This document shows, piece after piece, positions 13,680 to 21,436 of a stretch of DNA of 22,550 nt. A program made the translations under genes and the position numbers. Position 1 is the first letter of the stretch. Each line of letters begins with the position of its first letter. The stretch is from Candidatus Poribacteria bacterium WGA-3G (GTDB lineage: Bacteria; Poribacteria; WGA-4E; WGA-3G): contig ASZN01000024.1 of NCBI GenBank assembly GCA_000406005.1, positions 4,774 through 27,323 on the forward strand. Reading direction: 5' to 3'. The notes under the pieces were generated by a model. That model worked only from the letters and a program-made list of their open reading frames with translations, was not told the DNA's origin and did no database searches.

Positions 13680-15803
13680 TTACTGCTGATTTGTATGCAA
13701 CGGAACAAAGGCGGGTTTGAGTTTGAAAACGTTACGGATCGCTTTTGTCGCTTTTTGCCGTTCGTTGGCTTCGAGTGCGACTTTCGCGAGATGATAGTGC
13801 GGTTCAACAGCGTCCCTCTGCAGATCAATAGCGCGTTCTAAAACCTTCATCGCTTTATTCACCTGCCCGCGTTTTGACAATATACGTCCCAAGGTATTAT
13901 GATAAGCGGCAACGTTAGGATTCAGTGTAACCGCTGTATACGCCAACGTTTCGGCACGTCTGAGTTTTGGGGAAGACTTCAGGTCCTCAAGTCCGGTTGT
14001 TAACGGATGCTGGTGGTTATCTATATAGAGTCGTGCAAGATTGTTATATGCCTCACCGTATTTGGGTGCAAGATGTATGGCTTGCTCGTAAATGTGTTCT
14101 GCCTCTAAGACGCCTCCGAGTTTCGCGTAGGCAGCACCGAGGATATTATAGGTTTCATAGTCTTTTGTAGTCCCCTTTCCAATCGAAGTGAGCGGATGGA
14201 CACTGGTAAGCGATGCTTCTGCGGTAAAGACATTGGATGCCGCTTGTTCTTCTCGTGCTTTTAAAAACAATTCGTACGCTTCAATCGCGAGTGCGTATTG
14301 ACCCTCCATAAAATATGCGAATCCGAGCTTCCTATAGAAATCGAGTGGCAGCACGCCAAGTTTTTTGCTGAGTTCATAGGAGCTGATGGCTTTTCTATAG
14401 TACCCCTCTTGAATGTAGAAATCACCTTCTGCCAAGGAACGTTTTACCAATTCCGGCAATTCATCAGCGTTGAGTCCGATACGCGAGAGCGGCGTTGATT
14501 CCGCCCGGAAGTGCTTTTGGTGTTGCGTGAAACCGACAACCGCAGCGATCAGGACACCCCACAGGATTAGATAGACGCGCGTCCGAGAGAGCCACTGTTT
14601 GGAGAGGTATTTGCTCGGATGCAGGAGGGCGAGGAATAGATTGGTCTGTGCGGGTTCAAGGGCTGTTCCGTTCGGATGATACGGTGCAGTGGCGGCATTC
14701 GGTGCTAAAACAGGTAGGCTAACGGACGAACCTGCGAGTCGAGGCGATCGCGCGATTGCGTCAGATAAATCCCTTATCTCCGTATCCTCTTCTTCTTGAG
14801 GCGGTTCGGTATCAGGTGTCTCCGTTTCATCGGATGTCTCCGTTTCATCCGTTGTAGCTTCATCCGATTCTTCGGCAAATTGCGTATCCTCTTCGTCAAC
14901 TAACTGCGTATCATCTGCTGAAGCACCTACATCCTCTGAATCTGTTAGCGTCCTTTCAGCGGCATCGTCAGTTAGGTTTGTGAACGTTCTTGCTGTCTCT
15001 ATAGGTTCTTCGGTTTCATCTGTAATGTCAGCAGGTTCGTCAATGTGTTGCCTGTCATCTACTGTATCGGTTGGTTCTAACGTCTCATCGTCCGGATCGA
15101 CGGGGGGGGCTTGTGATGTCAACTCTATAAAGACGTGCGGCTGCTGGCTGTTGTCGGTTTTATCTAATTGCGTTTCGGCTACAGGTGTATCGCTCGGTGT
15201 ATCCGCTTCAGGAGGCTGCTGGCTGTGAGAGGGTGATGCCTCTTGTACCGATGTTTGACTCGGTTTTGTTTTCTCTTTCTGTTGGGTGGCTTGCGGTTTT
15301 TTAAATAGCGTACGCAGTACGTTTTCACTCGCGTCTAACGCGTCATCGGTATCCTCTGTCGGTTCAGGGTCGGTATCCTCTGGTGTTTCAGGTGATGTAG
15401 GGGTGATACCACCGGGATAGCGTTCTTGGATGCGGGAGATGCTCTTTTTGATCTCTATCCGCGTGAGCATGGAATCGACTTTAAGGAGTGATTCGAGTAC
15501 AGGCAGGTCGTTCGGTGTTCCCAATTCACTGACCGCTTCAAGCATTGCCCAGAACGTTAAATCTTTCGACTCTACTTTCAAAGCGCGGAGTAGCGGTTCT
15601 GTTGCACTTGTGGCGTTCAAGTTTTGAAGTGCTTTTGCTGCTTCACGACGGATCAGAGAATCCGAATCGGCAAGTGCCTCAACCAAGAATTTTACGCTTC
15701 GGGCACCGTCTTGGACCACAAGCCCGGCGGCGGCACTGCCGCGGACAATGCTCGGCTGCGTCGTGTCTTTTAAAGTCTGGATGAGTTGATCAAAAGATGG
15801 CAT
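13680..15803 (-). CDS. HEAT-repeat / transmembrane / TPR protein
   Basis: A 707-residue protein with three parts. Residues 1-130 are HEAT-like alpha repeats (for example SIVRGSAAAGLVVQDG, SDSLIRREAAKALQNLN). Residues about 135-345 are an acidic, Thr/Pro/Ser-rich disordered linker full of short repeated phrases (DETETSDETETPDTEP). One membrane segment lies at about 409-426 (RVYLILWGVLIAAVVGF). The C-terminal part (about 450-700) has TPR units, such as AEGDFYIQEGYYRKAISSYE, YNILGAAYAKLGGVLEAEHI and YHNTLGRILSKRGQVNKAM. HEAT and TPR are both protein-protein scaffolds, so it probably links a cytoplasmic partner to one on the other side of the membrane. No enzyme domain is present. It converges with the protease gene with 12 bp between stops. 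The ribosome site (agaga) is weak. The precise role is unknown. Confidence 0.85.
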   Translation of the reverse strand: MPSFDQLIQTLKDTTQPSIVRGSAAAGLVVQDGARSVKFLVEALADSDSLIRREAAKALQNLNATSATEPLLRALKVESKDLTFWAMLEAVSELGTPNDLPVLESLLKVDSMLTRIEIKKSISRIQERYPGGITPTSPETPEDTDPEPTEDTDDALDASENVLRTLFKKPQATQQKEKTKPSQTSVQEASPSHSQQPPEADTPSDTPVAETQLDKTDNSQQPHVFIELTSQAPPVDPDDETLEPTDTVDDRQHIDEPADITDETEEPIETARTFTNLTDDAAERTLTDSEDVGASADDTQLVDEEDTQFAEESDEATTDETETSDETETPDTEPPQEEEDTEIRDLSDAIARSPRLAGSSVSLPVLAPNAATAPYHPNGTALEPAQTNLFLALLHPSKYLSKQWLSRTRVYLILWGVLIAAVVGFTQHQKHFRAESTPLSRIGLNADELPELVKRSLAEGDFYIQEGYYRKAISSYELSKKLGVLPLDFYRKLGFAYFMEGQYALAIEAYELFLKAREEQAASNVFTAEASLTSVHPLTSIGKGTTKDYETYNILGAAYAKLGGVLEAEHIYEQAIHLAPKYGEAYNNLARLYIDNHQHPLTTGLEDLKSSPKLRRAETLAYTAVTLNPNVAAYHNTLGRILSKRGQVNKAMKVLERAIDLQRDAVEPHYHLAKVALEANERQKATKAIRNVFKLKPAFVPLHTNQQ

Positions 15804-15936
15804 ATATCTCTAAAAATAGGATGGACGCTAAATCCAGATGAATTGAAGATTGTGAAACCTTGTTAACAATATATTTCTGCAAACTCGCAAAATTTAAGTA
15901 TCGTATCGGGTGTCTTTAAAAATCCACTACTATTGC

Positions 15937-15961
15937 TATTAAGACATTCTGACTCTTAATA
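15937..15961. repeat. Inverted repeat, possible operator
   Basis: tattaaga (15937-15944) and tcttaata (15954-15961) are exact complements around a 9-nt spacer. AT-rich, no T tail, 134 bp from the start of the TPR gene. A regulator site or a weak hairpin are both possible. Confidence 0.35.
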
Positions 15962-16099
15962 AAACGATTTTACAGAAATACGGTTTCAAATGTTATGAAT
16001 GCGGTATCAATAATTGCCTCCCACACCACCGAATCTTTCGCACGAAAAAATAACCTGAGCTACCCCTTGCAAAACAGCGTTGATCCAACCAAATTTCGA

Positions 16100-16128
16100 T
16101 TGACATTTTCCAGAAAAGCCTATATCAT
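16100..16128 (+). promoter_or_regulatory. Strong sigma70-type promoter
   Basis: TTGACA at 16100-16105, a 17-bp spacer, and TATCAT at 16123-16128 (five of six consensus bases). Transcription would start near 16135, inside the MITE-like element, about 150 nt before the solute-binding protein gene. Confidence 0.65.
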
Positions 16129-16132
16129 AAAG

Positions 16133-16249
16133 TAGGATTTACGCAAATTGCGTCGAAAACGGATATTTCGCGGGTAAGGAAATATTCAGACGTTTTTAAC
16201 CCGTAAGTTTCCGTCATCAAGGACTTTTGAAACCGCTGCGTAATCCCTA
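16133..16249. mobile_element. MITE-like element, 117 bp
   Basis: Terminal inverted repeats are taggatttacgca (16133-16145) and, on the other strand, tagggattacgca (16249-16237); 11 of 13 positions match. Both ends begin with TA, as expected for TA target duplication by IS630/mariner-type transposases. No coding capacity. The inside contains further short inverted repeats (acgcaaattgcgt at 16141-16153; cgggt with acccg). The terminal sequence resembles the 'taggacttacgca' ends seen in other bacteria. Alternatively it is only a structured leader. Confidence 0.45.
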
Positions 16250-16285
16250 ATCGAATATATATTTTCAAAACATATCGGAGAAATT

Positions 16286-17878
16286 ATGGACACAAAATTT
16301 TACGTAAAGGTCTTTTTATTTATCGTTCTGATGCTATCCTGTACGGTGTTTTCGTCTGTATTTGCTGATTCACATATCGCGCGCGGTGGCACCTTAATAT
16401 TCGGGCGCGGCGGCGACTCCGTCGGATTAGACCCCGCACTTGAGGAAGACGGCGAATCCTTTAAAGTCTGTGATAACATCTATGACACACTCGTTGAATA
16501 CAAAGATGGAAGTACTGAACTCGAACCAGGACTCGCCGAAAGTTGGGAGAGTTCGGAAGACGGTTTGACGTGGACTTTCTACCTACGGAAAGGCGTAACG
16601 TTCCATGATGGAACACCGTTGAATGCCGAAGCGGTCGTCTTTTCACTGAACCGACAGCACGATAAGACCCATCCGTTCCATAACGTTGGCGGCAGTTACA
16701 TTTACTGGATCGCCACCGGCTTGGCAGAAATCGTGGATAAGATCATCGCAATTGAGGAATTTACTGTCCAAATCCACCTTAAGACGGCTTACGCCCCGTT
16801 TATCTATACGATTGCTATAACCCCGTTTTCTGTTGTCAGTCCGACAGCCGTGAAAAAATGGGGAGACGAATTTTCCAATCATCCCGTCGGCACGGGTCCT
16901 TTTAAGTTTGTGCAGTGGGATAGGGGCGATAAAATCGTGCTGGAGGCAAACGACACCTATTGGGGTGGCCGTCCGCTGTTGGATCGGGTCATCTTCCGTT
17001 CTATTCCAGACAACTCAGTACGGCTTATTGAACTTCAGCAAGGCAGCCTTCACGCCATGGAGTTCCCAAACCCGGACGATCTACAACAGATTCAAGACGA
17101 TGCGACGCTTGAACTGCTATCGCAACCCGGTATGAGCATCGGCTATTTGGCGATGAACATGGACAAACCGCCGCTTGATAATCTCAAAGTCCGACTCGCT
17201 ATTAATCACGCCATTAATAAATCAGTCATTGTCGAACATCTCTATCAAGGTTTAGGGATTCCCGCGAAGAACCCGATCCCGCCGACACTCTGGGGTTATG
17301 ACGATTCCATTGAGGATTACGCCTACGATCCGGAACTCGCGAAGCGGCTACTTCGGGAAGCAGGCTACCCGGACGGTTTTGAGACCACACTCTGGGCACT
17401 ACCCGTTCCGCGCCCCTATATTCCTGATGGACGTGCCCTTGCAGAAGTACTGCAATCCGAACTCCGAAATGTCGGGGTCGAGACAAAGATTGTGACGTAT
17501 GACTGGGGGACTTATCTTGAGAAGACGAAAAACGGGGAACACGACATCGCGATGTTAGGATGGAGTGCCGACCTCGGTGACCCGGATAACTTCCTCTATT
17601 TTCTCTTGAGCAAATCGTCAGCGGAAAAACCGGCTGGTAACATCGCTTTTTACCGGAGCGATGCTATGCAAAACGTCTTAGAGCAGGCGAGAGCGACGAC
17701 GGACCGTGAGAAACGGATCTCGTTATACCAAGAAGCACAGCAGATTTTTCATAAAGATGTACCCTGGGTACCGTTGGCACACGCAAAACAGATTTTAGTC
17801 ATTAACAAAAAAGTTAAGGATCTTAAACTCCATCCCTTGAAATGGAGATATTTCCGTCATATTTGGATTGAGAGATGA
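16286..17878 (+). CDS. ABC transporter solute-binding protein, family 5 (peptide type)
   Basis: A 530-residue exported binding protein of the SBP_bac_5 (DppA/OppA) family. The signal peptide is about 1-27, cut near VFA/DS; there is no lipobox cysteine at that site, so it is probably free in the periplasm. The family signature covers 82-122: GLAESWESSEDGLTWTFYL, then RKGVTFHDGTPLNAEAVVFSLNR. Further matches are PVGTGPFKFVQW, YLAMNMDKPPLDNLKVRLAINHAINK and DIAMLGWSADLGDPDNF. Ligands of the family are peptides, nickel complexes or sugars; this one cannot be fixed. No permease or ATPase genes of the dpp kind are adjacent. The ribosome site cggag is 6 nt before the ATG. The next gene starts 4 nt after the stop, so the two are co-transcribed. 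Confidence 0.92.
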   Translation: MDTKFYVKVFLFIVLMLSCTVFSSVFADSHIARGGTLIFGRGGDSVGLDPALEEDGESFKVCDNIYDTLVEYKDGSTELEPGLAESWESSEDGLTWTFYLRKGVTFHDGTPLNAEAVVFSLNRQHDKTHPFHNVGGSYIYWIATGLAEIVDKIIAIEEFTVQIHLKTAYAPFIYTIAITPFSVVSPTAVKKWGDEFSNHPVGTGPFKFVQWDRGDKIVLEANDTYWGGRPLLDRVIFRSIPDNSVRLIELQQGSLHAMEFPNPDDLQQIQDDATLELLSQPGMSIGYLAMNMDKPPLDNLKVRLAINHAINKSVIVEHLYQGLGIPAKNPIPPTLWGYDDSIEDYAYDPELAKRLLREAGYPDGFETTLWALPVPRPYIPDGRALAEVLQSELRNVGVETKIVTYDWGTYLEKTKNGEHDIAMLGWSADLGDPDNFLYFLLSKSSAEKPAGNIAFYRSDAMQNVLEQARATTDREKRISLYQEAQQIFHKDVPWVPLAHAKQILVINKKVKDLKLHPLKWRYFRHIWIER

Positions 17879-17882
17879 TAAT

Positions 17883-18908
17883 ATGAACGAATCCGTATTT
17901 CGCGTCGGTGTCACGCGCGACTTCCTGAAACCGGATGGCACTTCTGATTTAGATAACATTGCGAATCCGCTCTTTGATCGAGCGGGTTTGCAGTACGAAT
18001 ATATCGCAGAGAATACGCCAGCGTTAGCGGCATCACAAGTACAAGATTACGATGCGCTCTTAGTGTTAGGCACAGCGATTACAGCAGAGACATTCGTCGG
18101 TGCAGAACGTTTGGCGATTATCGCGAGGTTCGGTGTCGGATATGACAAAGTGGATGTCCCCGCCTGTACCGAAAACGGCGTGTTATTGACGATCGCACCA
18201 GACGGTGTTCGCCGTCCGGTCGCTACATCTATCATAACATTTGTCTTAGCGTTGAGCCATCAGTTGCTGATAAAGGATCGACTGATTCGTGCCGGGGGTT
18301 GGCGCGACGCGTACAACTACATGGGGATCGGGTTGGTCGGCAGAACGCTCGGTCTTGTCGGTATGGGTAATATTGGGAAAGAGGCGTTTAAACTCGCGAA
18401 ACCGTTCGGGATGCGACACATCACCTTTGATCCGTATCTCGCACCATCCGAGGCAGCCGAAGTCGATGCAGAACTCGTCGATCTGGATACGTTGATGAAA
18501 ACGGCTGATTTCGTCTGCGTCTGCTGCCCGTTGAGCGAAGATACGCGGGGACTCATTGATGCGAGATGTATTGGGTTGATGAAGCCGACGGCTTATCTGA
18601 TTAACACTGCGCGGGGTCCGATTGTTGACCAGAAGGCACTTACAGAGGCACTTCAGAATAGACAGATTCAGGGTGCCGGACTTGATGTCTTTGAGCAGGA
18701 ACCGATTAACAATGACGATCCGCTTTTAGGTCTGGATAACGTTATCGTTACGCCGCACAGTATCTGCTGGACAGACGAATGTTTTGAAGGCAACGGTCGT
18801 AGCGCGTGTGAGAGCATCATCAGTGTGGCTTCCGGTCAAATCCCAACGTATGTTGTCAATCGAGATGTGATAGACAGTCCAAAACTGCAGAAAAAGCTGG
18901 CTCGATAA
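17883..18908 (+). CDS. D-2-hydroxyacid dehydrogenase (NAD-binding)
   Basis: A 341-residue enzyme of the D-isomer 2-hydroxyacid dehydrogenase family, which also holds phosphoglycerate dehydrogenase and glyoxylate reductase. The Rossmann motif is GLVGMGNIG (157-165). The catalytic triad is R244 (NTARGPIVD), E273 (DVFEQEP) and H292 (VTPHSICW). There is no C-terminal ACT domain, so it is a short-form enzyme. The substrate is open; W-x-D-E after the catalytic His (CWTDECFE) is like many glyoxylate/hydroxypyruvate reductases. The frame is open from a TTG at 17868, which would overlap the previous gene, but the ATG at 17883 has gagaga upstream and starts MNESVFRVGV. Pairing with a solute-binding protein suggests uptake and oxidation or reduction of a related acid; this is inference. 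Confidence 0.92.
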   Translation: MNESVFRVGVTRDFLKPDGTSDLDNIANPLFDRAGLQYEYIAENTPALAASQVQDYDALLVLGTAITAETFVGAERLAIIARFGVGYDKVDVPACTENGVLLTIAPDGVRRPVATSIITFVLALSHQLLIKDRLIRAGGWRDAYNYMGIGLVGRTLGLVGMGNIGKEAFKLAKPFGMRHITFDPYLAPSEAAEVDAELVDLDTLMKTADFVCVCCPLSEDTRGLIDARCIGLMKPTAYLINTARGPIVDQKALTEALQNRQIQGAGLDVFEQEPINNDDPLLGLDNVIVTPHSICWTDECFEGNGRSACESIISVASGQIPTYVVNRDVIDSPKLQKKLAR

Positions 18909-18928
18909 AGTTGAGCTCGGAGGATATT

Positions 18929-19060
18929 ATGCGGACAGAACAACAGGTTAAGCATTTTAATATCTACGATCCACACTGGGTCGAAAATCAGATGGGCAGT
19001 GAAAAACGGCAACGTTGGATTGATAGACTGCGTGAGTTGGGATTTTTGGATACGGTTTAA
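18929..19060 (+). CDS. Small 43-residue protein of unknown function
   Basis: A short frame starts MRTEQQVKHFNIYD and ends RLRELGFLDTV. It has an excellent ribosome site (cggagga, then 5 nt, then ATG), better than most genes here, and starts 20 nt after the dehydrogenase stop. The product is charged and soluble. It has an amphipathic helix near 24-38 (SEKRQRWIDRLRELG) and no signal or membrane segment. I do not recognise it. It could be a true small protein co-transcribed with the dehydrogenase, or the remaining 5' end of a longer gene. Confidence 0.6.
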   Translation: MRTEQQVKHFNIYDPHWVENQMGSEKRQRWIDRLRELGFLDTV

Positions 19061-19089
19061 ACTTAATTCTATAGGAAACTCAAAAACTA

Positions 19090-19641
19090 ATGCGAAAGAA
19101 AAAACAGACAGCGATTGACAAGCGAGTTCTCAGGGCGGAATATCTTCGGATTATACCGGAGCATAGAGCAATGTTGCTTCCCGAGGAGATTTTTGAGAAC
19201 TTTGATATTCATGTCGGATTTATCCATCAAGGTGTTGTTTCCCATGTTGAGACAATCGGGACACCCGAAGAATTAGGCGCGCACGATGCAGAGAAAGAGA
19301 TTGCCATACCTCGTTTGTCATGTTTTATCGTGCTTGTAACACAGGTGGCACTGCATCGTATCAATCGCCTGCCAACCCTATTCAGACGCGCAGTATGGGA
19401 AACTATTGACAGTATCATTGACGATGAGGCTGAAATTCCAGAGATTCTTTTGGTTGTTATTAATGACTGTTTAGAGAGAGCAATCGTAGAAATTAACTAC
19501 AACCAATTGAAGGATGACCGTATCGTAAATCGGTTATGGAGTAGCATCAAGTCCGCTTATGGTGAGAAACACGCGCCGAATGATAGTGAGATTTTCGACA
19601 ACTTCTACGAATCTGAGGAGGATCTGGATGAGGAAGAATAG
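19090..19641 (+). CDS. Hypothetical protein, 183 residues
   Basis: I do not recognise this protein. It begins with a basic stretch (MRKKKQTAIDKRVLRAEYLR), has a mixed alpha/beta middle with hydrophobic helices (SCFIVLVTQVALHRI at about 77-91, EIPEILLVVINDCLERAIVEI at about 114-134), and ends in an acidic tail (ESEEDLDEEE). No signal peptide; the hydrophobic stretches are too interrupted for clear membrane helices. A taggaa lies about 13 nt before the ATG. It ends in TAG, and the following long ORF continues in the same frame just after that stop. It may belong to the same transcript as the dehydrogenase and small protein. Confidence 0.65.
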   Translation: MRKKKQTAIDKRVLRAEYLRIIPEHRAMLLPEEIFENFDIHVGFIHQGVVSHVETIGTPEELGAHDAEKEIAIPRLSCFIVLVTQVALHRINRLPTLFRRAVWETIDSIIDDEAEIPEILLVVINDCLERAIVEINYNQLKDDRIVNRLWSSIKSAYGEKHAPNDSEIFDNFYESEEDLDEEE

Positions 19642-19659
19642 CTGCGGTGGAATTCACAG

Positions 19660-21402
19660 GTGAAAACGAGTTTGGATAGTCACGAACAAGTAGAAGTTCC
19701 CGCCGGTGTTTTCCGTACGTGTCTGAAGCATAAAAGTGTCCTTACGGACATCGATTCTCACTCACAGAACAGCCCGCTTATTATTACTAACGACGAACGC
19801 TATGAGCCAGGGGACAGACAGATGAGCCCGTTTGTCAACGGCGTACGCTATTTGTGGTTTGCTAAAGGAATTGGGCTTGTGAAAACGCGCTATGAACATG
19901 CTAACGGCATCACAACAGAGATAGAATTAATGGAATGTAGAACCCCGGGCAAGACAGAAGAATATCTGCCTTTGCAGATTGGTTCTACATACACGTATAA
20001 ATCACATAGTTCCTATCTCGACGAAACGATTATTGAAACATGGCGCGTCACGGAAAACTTTACGGCTGTCCGAGAGAATGAAGATGCAGTGAAGCAGGTG
20101 AAGATATACTCTGAATTCGGACATAGTCGCAAACTGAAGTGTGATAGAAAACCGAAACTGCTGAGTATCTTCAACGAAGGAATGGACAAAAGGAAAGGAA
20201 ATACGGTGACAGTGGCGCATGGATATGTTCCTGCTGTTGCCGAACACCACGGTTCCGATAACCCATATCTGAATATATTTTCCTCTATTGACTTCACTGT
20301 AATTTTCCAAGTGGTGATGAGTTTACTCGCGCTGCTGTTCTCCTATGACGCGATATCGCGAGAAAAGGAAGCCGGTACATTGAGATTAACCCTCTCTTCT
20401 GCGGTGTCAAGACCTATATTGCTTTTGGGAAAATACATTGCAGGAATGGTATCTATATCCCTCCCGCTCATCGCGAGTTTTGTGGCAGGCTTATTGATGA
20501 TACAATCTTCACCTTATGTCTCTTTCGACAGTTCAGATTGGATACGAATATCACTCATCTTCCTTGTATCCATGCTTTATGTGTCCCTCTTTTTCTTCAT
20601 CGGACTTTTCCTTTCCACTCGGACCCACCGATCCTCCATCACCTTGATGTTTGCCATGTGTGTCTGGGTGATTTTTGTACTCATCATTCCGAATCTAACG
20701 GTTTTATTGGTGGAACATGTGAGTCCGATACGATCGGAAAATCCGTATAAAGAGCAGGCGGACGAACTGTGGGGCGAATTTGGAAACAAAGCCGGAGATT
20801 ATTTGAAGGAACGAGGGGTTGGTCTGCCTTGGGAGCCTGCTGGTCCGGGCGGTTTAGGTGTACTTGAGTCGAGAACAGCGTATGCGAGCGGAGAAACGGT
20901 TAGCCTGAGGCATTTTAGAAACGAAGACGGTGTGCCGTTTGTCCAAGGGTATTACGGGTTCAAGGAAAATCTCCGAGCACAATATGCCGATAAAGTCTGG
21001 CAAATCCGCAAAGCGTATCTCAATGAAAACCCGAACCGACAGTCTTTATTGGCATTGAACATATCCCGTATATCGCCAACAGCCGTTTACTACAACGCCG
21101 CTGCAATCCTCGCGGAAACCGACTTAGGGAGTTTCCGGCAATTCATGGAACAGACCCGACAATATCGACGTGAATGGGTCAAATATCTGAGAGATGAAAA
21201 AATATTTTCTTCACGTAGATGGTTCACCGGGAAGGATTCCGAAGAACCTCTTGACTTAAGCGGAATGCCCAGATTTAAAGAGCGGAGTGAAAGTATCGGT
21301 GATAGCCTGCAACGTGCCGTACCAGATATTATGATACTCGCAGTGTTAAATATCCTATTTTTTATGGGAGCGTCCGTCTCATTCGTGCGCTACGACATAT
21401 AG
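19660..21402 (+). CDS. Chimeric ORF: secreted 'VPAG' domain fragment joined to an ABC-2 permease lacking its first membrane helix
   Basis: The 580-residue frame has two unrelated parts. Residues about 1-133 are a beta-rich fragment of a type normally found after a signal peptide: VEVPAGVFRTCLK, YLWFAKGIGLVKTRYEHANG, then EYLPLQIGSTYTYKS and ETWRVTENF, which starts a second such unit that is never finished. From about 134 it becomes an ABC-2 transporter permease: KPKLLSIFNEGMDKRKG (extracytoplasmic loop), then DFTVIFQVVMSLLALLFSYDAISREKEAGTL (211-241) and membrane helices at about 213-229, 254-281, 297-319, 327-350 and 558-577. The downstream paralogue shows that such permeases start with a membrane helix before this loop; here it is missing. 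Start GTG 19660 has ggtgga upstream. The product may be a real fusion, a pseudogene or an assembly join. Confidence 0.7.
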   Translation: MKTSLDSHEQVEVPAGVFRTCLKHKSVLTDIDSHSQNSPLIITNDERYEPGDRQMSPFVNGVRYLWFAKGIGLVKTRYEHANGITTEIELMECRTPGKTEEYLPLQIGSTYTYKSHSSYLDETIIETWRVTENFTAVRENEDAVKQVKIYSEFGHSRKLKCDRKPKLLSIFNEGMDKRKGNTVTVAHGYVPAVAEHHGSDNPYLNIFSSIDFTVIFQVVMSLLALLFSYDAISREKEAGTLRLTLSSAVSRPILLLGKYIAGMVSISLPLIASFVAGLLMIQSSPYVSFDSSDWIRISLIFLVSMLYVSLFFFIGLFLSTRTHRSSITLMFAMCVWVIFVLIIPNLTVLLVEHVSPIRSENPYKEQADELWGEFGNKAGDYLKERGVGLPWEPAGPGGLGVLESRTAYASGETVSLRHFRNEDGVPFVQGYYGFKENLRAQYADKVWQIRKAYLNENPNRQSLLALNISRISPTAVYYNAAAILAETDLGSFRQFMEQTRQYRREWVKYLRDEKIFSSRRWFTGKDSEEPLDLSGMPRFKERSESIGDSLQRAVPDIMILAVLNILFFMGASVSFVRYDI

Positions 21403-21436
21403 TGGATAGTTCTGGATTGGTTGCAAAGGGGACAAC

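Larger units (their letters stand above)
15804..16285. other. Divergent intergenic region before the solute-binding protein gene
   Basis: These 482 bp carry no plausible gene. They contain an 8-bp inverted repeat (15937-15961), a strong promoter (16100-16128) and a MITE-like element (16133-16249) that starts just after the -10 box. The minus-strand promoter of the TPR gene must also be here, but I cannot pick it out. Confidence 0.6.

Noticed and set aside
19639..19641. TAG between two same-frame ORFs as a recoded (readthrough) codon
   Set aside because: The upstream protein has a natural acidic end, and other genes use TAG-free normal ends. No pyrrolysine or readthrough signal was seen. The downstream part is better explained by truncation or fusion.
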